Source: Acidobacteriota bacterium (GTDB taxonomy: Bacteria; Acidobacteriota; Thermoanaerobaculia; Multivoradales; JAHZIX01). Taken from it: a stretch of DNA of 11,582 bases. Below the pieces are notes generated by a model. That model did not search any database, was not told where the DNA came from, and saw only the letters and a list, made by a program, of their open reading frames with translations. Of the stretch, positions 6,864 through 11,582 are shown one piece after another. The stretch spans positions 656 to 12,237 of the forward strand of contig JAGQSE010000084.1 of the NCBI GenBank assembly GCA_020439725.1, written 5' to 3'. Position 1 is the first letter of the stretch. Each line of letters opens with the position of its first letter. Both the position numbers and the translations under genes were made by a program.

Positions 6864-7568
6864 TCAGGCTTCGGCTTCGGGCGAGAAGAGCGAGAGCACG
6901 GGTAGCTGAAAGCGGTCGCGGATCAGCTGACGCCGGAGCCGGAGCCGGGCGCGCTCGAGCTCCTCGGCAGGCACCCGGGCCGCGAGGCGGGCAAGGCTCT
7001 GGGTCAGCCGCGCCTCGACGTCATCGGCGACTGCGCCGGCCAGCGACGCCTCGACGATCTCGACGAGCTCCTGGTCGAGCCGCCCCAGCTGGCGCTCGAC
7101 GGTCTCGGCGCTGCCTTCGAGGGCACGGATCCGGGTGGCGGTCAGCACCAGCCGGGAAGCCGCTTCGGGGGCGAGGTCCTGGGCGGCCTCCCCAGCCACG
7201 GCCTCGAGACGCGACGCCAATGCTTCGAGCCTCGGCGGGACCTCGAGCTCGGCCGCCGCGCTGCGCCGGGCACCGGCGGAGAGCTCTCGGGCCTCCTCCC
7301 AGGCGCGTTCGACGGCGCGCTGCAGATAGCGCAGGCTCGACACCGGGTCCTTGACGCCGCGGTTCCGGCGGTCGGTGAAGACCTGCTCGAGAACCTCGCG
7401 GATCAGGTCGAGGGGGATCCCCGCCTGGTGCCACCGGACCGCGACGCGGTAATCGGCCGGTGACAGCAGCAGCGGCGCGCCACGCAGACCGATGAAGATC
7501 TGCTCCACGGCCTGGAAGTAGGCGTGTTCCGTCGCGCCGGGGGCGTCAGCGCCGGTGGAGGCGCTCAT
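6864..7568 (-). CDS. Uncharacterised helical protein between coaX and comEC, faintly DnaD-like
   Basis: A 234-residue protein I do not recognise. It has no signal peptide or membrane segment and should be cytoplasmic and almost wholly helical. Residues about 16-90 form the most distinctive block, with LRGAPLLLSPADY, then WHQAGIP, a run with LIREVLEQVF, then SLRYLQRAVERAW. This order (LSP, W, hydrophobic helix, SLxY followed by W) recalls the DnaD/DnaB_2 primosome domain, but the match is by eye only. Residues 91-215 are charged, Ala/Leu/Glu/Arg-rich and possibly coiled coil. The end, QLPVLSLF, looks like a short conserved hydrophobic tail. The ATG at 7568 overlaps the coaX 3' end by 23 bases, so the two are probably co-translated; the ribosome binding site is weak. 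The length, composition and placement in a compact operon argue for a real gene. Confidence 0.85.
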   Translation of the reverse strand: MSASTGADAPGATEHAYFQAVEQIFIGLRGAPLLLSPADYRVAVRWHQAGIPLDLIREVLEQVFTDRRNRGVKDPVSSLRYLQRAVERAWEEARELSAGARRSAAAELEVPPRLEALASRLEAVAGEAAQDLAPEAASRLVLTATRIRALEGSAETVERQLGRLDQELVEIVEASLAGAVADDVEARLTQSLARLAARVPAEELERARLRLRRQLIRDRFQLPVLSLFSPEAEA

Positions 7569-8370
7569 GAATCAGCTTGAGTCCGGTCAGGGTGAGGAGC
7601 TGGTCGACCTCGTCGATATGCCGCGACCCGGAGGCGATGAGCTCGGCCAGACCGCCGGTGGCGATGACCTTCTTGATCCCGGGCATCTCCGCCTTGAGCC
7701 GCTCCATGATGCCGTCGACCAGCCCGATGTAGCCGTAGTAGATCCCCGATTGCATCGCACCGGCGGTGTCGGTCCCAACCAGATGCTCGGGCTGCCGGAT
7801 GTCGACCCGGTAGAGCCGCGAGGCATTCGAGAACAACGCCTCGGCGGAGATCGAGATCCCCGGCGTGATCAGGCCGCCGACGTACTCACCGGCCGCGTTG
7901 ACCACGTCGAAGGTGGTGGCGGTGCCGAAGTCGACGACCACCACCGGGGCGCCGTGGAGCTCGCGGGCCGCCAGGGCGTTGACGATACGGTCGGCACCGA
8001 CCTCCGCCGGGTTGTCGTAGCGCACCGGCAGACCCGTGTCGGTGTGCGAGTCGATGAACACCGGCTCGACACCGAACAGACGGCGCGACATGTCGGTGAG
8101 CGTGCCGTGGAGCGGTGGCACCACCGACGAGATCACCACGTCGTGGACCTCCGCCGGGTCGAGACCGGCGCTCGAGAACAGCGGCAGCAGAAGAGCCAGA
8201 TACTCGTCGGCGGTGCGCTTGCCGGTGGTCGCCAGGCGCAACGACTTGACCAGCTGGTCGCCGCGGTAGACGCCGAACACCGCGTTGGTGTTGCCGACGT
8301 CGATGAGGATCAGGAGCGAGCCGGTGTTGCCGGCGGGTTTCGAACGCAGAGCGCCGTGGTCAGCGGTCAT
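7546..8370 (-). CDS. coaX: Type III pantothenate kinase
   Basis: A 274-residue cytoplasmic kinase that phosphorylates pantothenate, the first step of coenzyme A synthesis. It belongs to the acetate-kinase-like ASKHA superfamily. Signature motifs are DVGNTN at residues 24-29 (phosphate loop), GADRIVNA at 125-132 with D127 as the likely catalytic base, DFGTATTFD at 147-155, then GGLITPGI and IATGG. The set is complete. Type III kinases usually begin very near DVGNTN, so the first 18 residues are an extension. No ATG, GTG or TTG codon lies between the ATG at 8370 and the motif, and AGGAGA sits five bases upstream, so this start is favoured. It overlaps the birA stop as ATGA, implying translational coupling. 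Adjacent birA and coaX genes are a recurrent arrangement in bacteria. Confidence 0.96.
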   Translation of the reverse strand: MTADHGALRSKPAGNTGSLLILIDVGNTNAVFGVYRGDQLVKSLRLATTGKRTADEYLALLLPLFSSAGLDPAEVHDVVISSVVPPLHGTLTDMSRRLFGVEPVFIDSHTDTGLPVRYDNPAEVGADRIVNALAARELHGAPVVVVDFGTATTFDVVNAAGEYVGGLITPGISISAEALFSNASRLYRVDIRQPEHLVGTDTAGAMQSGIYYGYIGLVDGIMERLKAEMPGIKKVIATGGLAELIASGSRHIDEVDQLLTLTGLKLIHERLHRR

Positions 8371-9167
8371 GAAGGTCTCCTAGGGTCGAGCTCGACGATC
8401 TCCCCGGCGCTCAGGCTCTCTCGGCCCTCGCCGGTCTGCAAACGAAGCCGGCCGGCGGTGTCGAAGCCGAGGAAGCTCCCCTCGAGCAAACGGCCGCCGA
8501 CTCGGCAAGTCAACTGGTCTCCCGGGCGGTGGATCGAACGCCGGGTGTAGCGTTCGAGGACCCCCGCGTCGTCCTCGAGATCCGCGAGGTCCCTCTCGAG
8601 CGAGAGCATCAGCTCGCGGGTCAGCTCGGCCAGGTCCGGCGGCGATGCGCTCTCGTCGCCCACCGAAGTCACCGGCCGTGCCTCGCCCACCTCGCGGGGG
8701 CGGCGATGGTTGATCCCCACACCCAGCAAGGCTACCGCTCGTCCCCCCGGCCGCGACAGGGCCTCGATGAGGACACCGCCGATCTTGGCCTCCCCCACCA
8801 TCAGGTCGTTGGGCCATTTGAGCCGGCACGGACTCCGCAGATGACCGTCGAGGGTCTCGGCGGCGCTGGCAGCCACCAGGAGCGGCAGGTTGCGCAGCGA
8901 ACGGGCTTCGGCCAGGGGCAGGATCCGGGTCAGATAGACCCCGGCACCGGAAGCGCTCTCCCAGCGATGAGCGCCACGCCCTCGACCGGCGGTCTGCTCG
9001 AGCGCCACCACCCACGCATCGGGCACCACCAGGTCGTCCGAGGAGTACTCGTCGACGATGCGCCGCGCCAGCCGGTGGGTCGAGTCCACCCGCGCCACCA
9101 CGGCGGTACTCGGCAGCGAGGACGCTCCGCCTGCGAGGAGACGGCGCAGATACCCGTGAAACTCCAT
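8367..9167 (-). CDS. birA: Biotin-[acetyl-CoA carboxylase] ligase, group I (no DNA-binding domain)
   Basis: A 266-residue cytoplasmic enzyme that activates biotin with ATP and attaches it to the carrier protein of acetyl-CoA carboxylase. Visible motifs are DSTH at 28-31 (the family usually has STN here), GRGRGAHRW at 61-69 (biotinyl-AMP loop), KWPNDL at 117-122, AKIGGVLIE at 127-135 with likely catalytic K128, and GVGINH. A C-terminal domain follows, with LTCRVGG and GSFLGFD. The N-terminal region before DSTH is only about 27 residues, so there is no winged-helix repressor domain and the protein should not regulate biotin genes directly. The ATG at 9167 lies 32 bases after valS; no clear Shine-Dalgarno sequence precedes it. 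The stop overlaps the coaX start (ATGA). Together with coaX it links biotin and CoA supply, both needed for fatty acid synthesis. Confidence 0.95.
   Translation of the reverse strand: MEFHGYLRRLLAGGASSLPSTAVVARVDSTHRLARRIVDEYSSDDLVVPDAWVVALEQTAGRGRGAHRWESASGAGVYLTRILPLAEARSLRNLPLLVAASAAETLDGHLRSPCRLKWPNDLMVGEAKIGGVLIEALSRPGGRAVALLGVGINHRRPREVGEARPVTSVGDESASPPDLAELTRELMLSLERDLADLEDDAGVLERYTRRSIHRPGDQLTCRVGGRLLEGSFLGFDTAGRLRLQTGEGRESLSAGEIVELDPRRPS
8376..8381 (-). promoter_or_regulatory. coaX ribosome binding site
   Basis: AGGAGA on the coding strand, five bases upstream of the coaX ATG and inside the last codons of birA. It is one of the clearest Shine-Dalgarno sequences in the window. It supports the ATG at 8370 even though this leaves an extension before the first kinase motif. 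Confidence 0.7.
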
Positions 9168-9199
9168 CGAAGGAGAACAGTACCGCAGCTCGGCCCCGG

Positions 9200-11582
9200 T
9201 CAGCCCTCGTCGAGACTCGCCACCAGGTGGGCGTGACGCTCCTTGAGCTCGGCCAGCCGCTGCCGATTGCCCTCGACCACCGCCGGCGGCGCCTTGGCCA
9301 GGAACGACTCGTTGCCGAGCCGAGCTTCGGCCGCACGAATTTCCCCGGCCACCTTCTCGGCTTCCTTCTCGAGGCGCTGGCGGTCGAGCTCGCCCATGGG
9401 TTGGCGCTCGGCCACCAACGCGACCTCGACCCCCGCCACCAGGTCGCGGCTGGCGCCTTCCGGTGCGGCCTCGAGGGCGATGTCCCCGATGCGCAGGAGG
9501 TGTCCCAGGAGAACCCGTTGAGCGGCGAGGAACTCCCGCGCCGCCGCGTCCTCGGTGGCGAGGAAGAGCTTGAGCTCGGCGCTCGCCGGCAGCTGGAGCT
9601 CACCGCGCAGCGAGCGCACCCGCGTCACCACGGCGATGAGCTGCTCGATCCGCGCCTCGGCCTCGTCGTCGGTCCAGCCCTGCTCGGCCTGCGGGTAGGG
9701 AGCCAGCGCGATGCTCCGCGAGTCGATGGCCTCGTGCCCCGGCAGGCGTTGCCACAACTCTTCGGTGAGGAAGGGCATCACCGGGTGGAGCAAGCGGAGG
9801 CTCCGGTCGAGGACGGTCAGCACCACCTCCCCCACCTGCGGTCGCGGGGCGTCCCCCGACAGTGCCGGCTTCGAGATCTCGAGATACCAGTCGCAGAGCT
9901 CGTGCCAGAAGAAGTGATAGAGCCGGTGGCACGCTTCGTCGAAGCGGAAGATCTCGAGCTTCTCGGAGACCTCGTCGGCGGTCTTGGCGAGGCGGCTCAG
10001 GATCCAGCGCTCCGGAGCCTCGAGGGCCGCGGTGTCGAGGCTTGGCTGAACCTCCGCGCCACCGACCCGAGACAGCGCGAAGCGCGTCGCGTTCCAGATC
10101 TTGTTGCCGAAGGCACGGTAGCCGCGCAGGCGCTCCGGGTCGAGGGAAATGTCGCGGCCCGGGATGTCGAGGGCGGTGAGCGTGAAGCGCAGCGCGTCGG
10201 CGCCGTACTCGGCCACCAGGTCGAGGGGATCGACGGTATTGCCGCGGGTCTTCGACATCTTCTGACCGTCGGCGTCGCGCACCAGGCCGGTGAGGTGGAC
10301 GGCGCGGAAGGGCAAGCGGTCGGTGAAGTGCAACCCGCTCATCACCATCCGGGCCACCCAGAAGAACAGGATGTCGTAGCCCGTGATCAGGACGTCGGTG
10401 GGATAGAAGGTGCGGAAGTCCTCGGTGTCGTGGGGCCAGCCGAGGGTCGAGAAGGGCCACAGCGCCGACGAGAACCAGGTATCGAGGACATCCTCATCGC
10501 GGGTCAGCTCCTCGGTCCCGGCCTTGGCCGCGGCCTCCTCGAAGGTGCGCGCCACCACCACCTCGCCCCCGGGGGTATACCAGGCGGGGATGCGGTGCCC
10601 CCACCACAGCTGGCGCGAGATACACCATGGGCGGATGTTGGCGAGCCAGTGCTCCCAGGTCTTGTTCCAGCTGTCGGGGACCAGCTGGAGCTCGCCCTCC
10701 TCCACCGCCGCCAACGCTCGCGCCGCCATCCCCGAGACGTCACAGAACCACTGGGTCGACACCAACGGTTCGACGGGCTCGCCGCCGCGCTGACTGTGAC
10801 CGACGTTGTGGACATGCTCTTCGACCTTGAGCAGCAGCCCCTCCTCCGCCAGCCGTTCCACCACCTTGCGCCGCGCCTCGAAGCGGTCGAGGCCGGCGAA
10901 GTCGGGGCCGGCGGCTTCGGTCATGCGGCCATCGCGACCGATTACCTGGATGCTCTCGAGACCGTGCCGCCGGCCCATCTCGAAGTCGTTGGGATCGTGG
11001 AAGGGCGTCACCTTGACCAGTCCGGTACCAAAATCGCGCTCGACCACCTCGTCGCAGATGAAGGGCAGGCGGCGACCGACCAGCGGCAACAGAGCGTGGG
11101 CGGCCTTGAGGTGCTGGTAGCGCTCGTCGTCGGGATGCATCGCCACCGCGGTGTCGCCGAGCAAGGTCTCCGGGCGGGTCGTCGCCACCACCACGCGCTC
11201 GTCGCTGCCCTCGATCGGATAGGCCACGTGGTAGAGGTTGCCGCGCACCTCCTTCATCTCGACCTCGAGGTCCGAGATCGCGGTGTCGAGGTTCGGCGAC
11301 CAGTTGACGATGTACTCGCCGCGGTAGATCAGACCCTCGTCGTAGAGCCGGACGAAGGCCTCGAGCACCGCCTCCGACAGCTGCTCGTCGAGGGTGAAAC
11401 GCTCGCGGCTCCAGTCGCAGCTGGCGCCGAGCTGGTCGAGCTGGGCCCGGATGTTGCCGTGGTACTGCTCCTTCCAGCTCCATGTGGCCTCGAGGAAGGC
11501 CTCGCGCCCCAGCCCGCGGCGGCTCTTGCCCTGCTCCGCCAGCTGCCGCTCGACCATCAGCTGGGTGGCGATGCCGGCGTGG
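9200..11582 (-). CDS. valS: Valyl-tRNA synthetase, lacking only the N-terminus beyond the window
   Basis: Class I aminoacyl-tRNA synthetase that charges tRNA-Val and edits misactivated threonine. 793 residues are readable. The frame is open to the right edge, where it reads HAGIATQ, the segment that follows the HIGH signature in this family, so roughly the first 80-90 residues with HIGH lie outside. Visible parts in order are the CP1 editing domain (TTRPETLLGDTAVAMHP, then GTGLVKVTPFHDPNDFE), the catalytic core with WCISRQLWWGHRIPAW and DTWFSSALWPF, KMSKT at 10247-10261 (a KMSKS variant), the anticodon-binding region with HELCDWYLEISK, and the C-terminal tRNA-binding coiled coil over the last 60 residues. 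There is an internal ATG at 11557, but it is not the true start. The gene is the most upstream one seen; its promoter is outside the window. Confidence 0.97.
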   Translation of the reverse strand, partial: HAGIATQLMVERQLAEQGKSRRGLGREAFLEATWSWKEQYHGNIRAQLDQLGASCDWSRERFTLDEQLSEAVLEAFVRLYDEGLIYRGEYIVNWSPNLDTAISDLEVEMKEVRGNLYHVAYPIEGSDERVVVATTRPETLLGDTAVAMHPDDERYQHLKAAHALLPLVGRRLPFICDEVVERDFGTGLVKVTPFHDPNDFEMGRRHGLESIQVIGRDGRMTEAAGPDFAGLDRFEARRKVVERLAEEGLLLKVEEHVHNVGHSQRGGEPVEPLVSTQWFCDVSGMAARALAAVEEGELQLVPDSWNKTWEHWLANIRPWCISRQLWWGHRIPAWYTPGGEVVVARTFEEAAAKAGTEELTRDEDVLDTWFSSALWPFSTLGWPHDTEDFRTFYPTDVLITGYDILFFWVARMVMSGLHFTDRLPFRAVHLTGLVRDADGQKMSKTRGNTVDPLDLVAEYGADALRFTLTALDIPGRDISLDPERLRGYRAFGNKIWNATRFALSRVGGAEVQPSLDTAALEAPERWILSRLAKTADEVSEKLEIFRFDEACHRLYHFFWHELCDWYLEISKPALSGDAPRPQVGEVVLTVLDRSLRLLHPVMPFLTEELWQRLPGHEAIDSRSIALAPYPQAEQGWTDDEAEARIEQLIAVVTRVRSLRGELQLPASAELKLFLATEDAAAREFLAAQRVLLGHLLRIGDIALEAAPEGASRDLVAGVEVALVAERQPMGELDRQRLEKEAEKVAGEIRAAEARLGNESFLAKAPPAVVEGNRQRLAELKERHAHLVASLDEG

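Noticed and set aside
8380..9603. 407-codon minus-strand frame spanning the valS 3' end and birA
   Set aside because: Ser/Arg-rich out-of-frame translation; valS and birA frames over the same bases have clear family motifs.
11534..11557. ATG at 11557 as the valS start
   Set aside because: The reading frame continues upstream as HAGIATQ, a conserved ValS segment, so the real start is outside the window.
1..11582. New defence, mobile or other exotic multi-gene system; tRNA, rRNA, CRISPR, insertion sequence
   Set aside because: All but two genes are standard housekeeping or competence genes, and I saw no terminal repeats, spacer arrays, transposase, integrase or RNA-gene signatures on either strand.

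Overview
The window is GC-rich (about two-thirds G+C by eye). Every gene I can support lies on the minus strand, so transcription runs from high to low coordinates. In that order they are valS (5' end outside the window), birA, coaX, an unrecognised 234-residue protein, comEC, miaA, hfq, a TPR lipoprotein with an SLH-like domain, pgsA and dnaE (3' end outside the window). The largest gap between genes is 70 bases. Several neighbours overlap: ATGA at birA/coaX, GTGA at lipoprotein/pgsA, 20 bases at miaA/hfq, 23 at coaX/hypothetical and 32 at hfq/lipoprotein. This suggests one long housekeeping operon, or a few tightly packed transcription units.

The organism is probably a free-living, high-GC, Gram-negative-type bacterium. 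It has a lipoprotein signal, ComEC and an Hfq, and its DnaE keeps an intact PHP metal site, unlike E. coli. Acidobacteriota (for example Thermoanaerobaculia-like lineages) fits best from general impression. Myxococcota or another deep high-GC lineage is not excluded. This is inference; no marker here is decisive.

Region by region: 9200-11582 is tRNA charging (valS). 7546-9167 holds cofactor genes (protein biotinylation by BirA, first step of CoA synthesis by CoaX). 6864-7568 is an uncharacterised helical protein with a faint DnaD-like pattern. 4466-6793 is the DNA-uptake channel ComEC. 3315-4455 is the widespread miaA-hfq pair (tRNA modification and RNA chaperone). 1874-3346 is an exported TPR/SLH-like lipoprotein wedged between hfq and pgsA. 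1260-1877 is phospholipid synthesis. 1-1202 is the N-terminal part of the replicative polymerase.

I found no mobile element, CRISPR array, tRNA, rRNA, phage gene or defence cassette, and nothing that amounts to a new multi-gene system. The points worth a second look are the two unassigned proteins, an Hfq lacking most of the arginine rim patch and the C-terminal tail, a small hairpin over the hfq ribosome binding site, and a marked excess of the palindrome CTCGAG.
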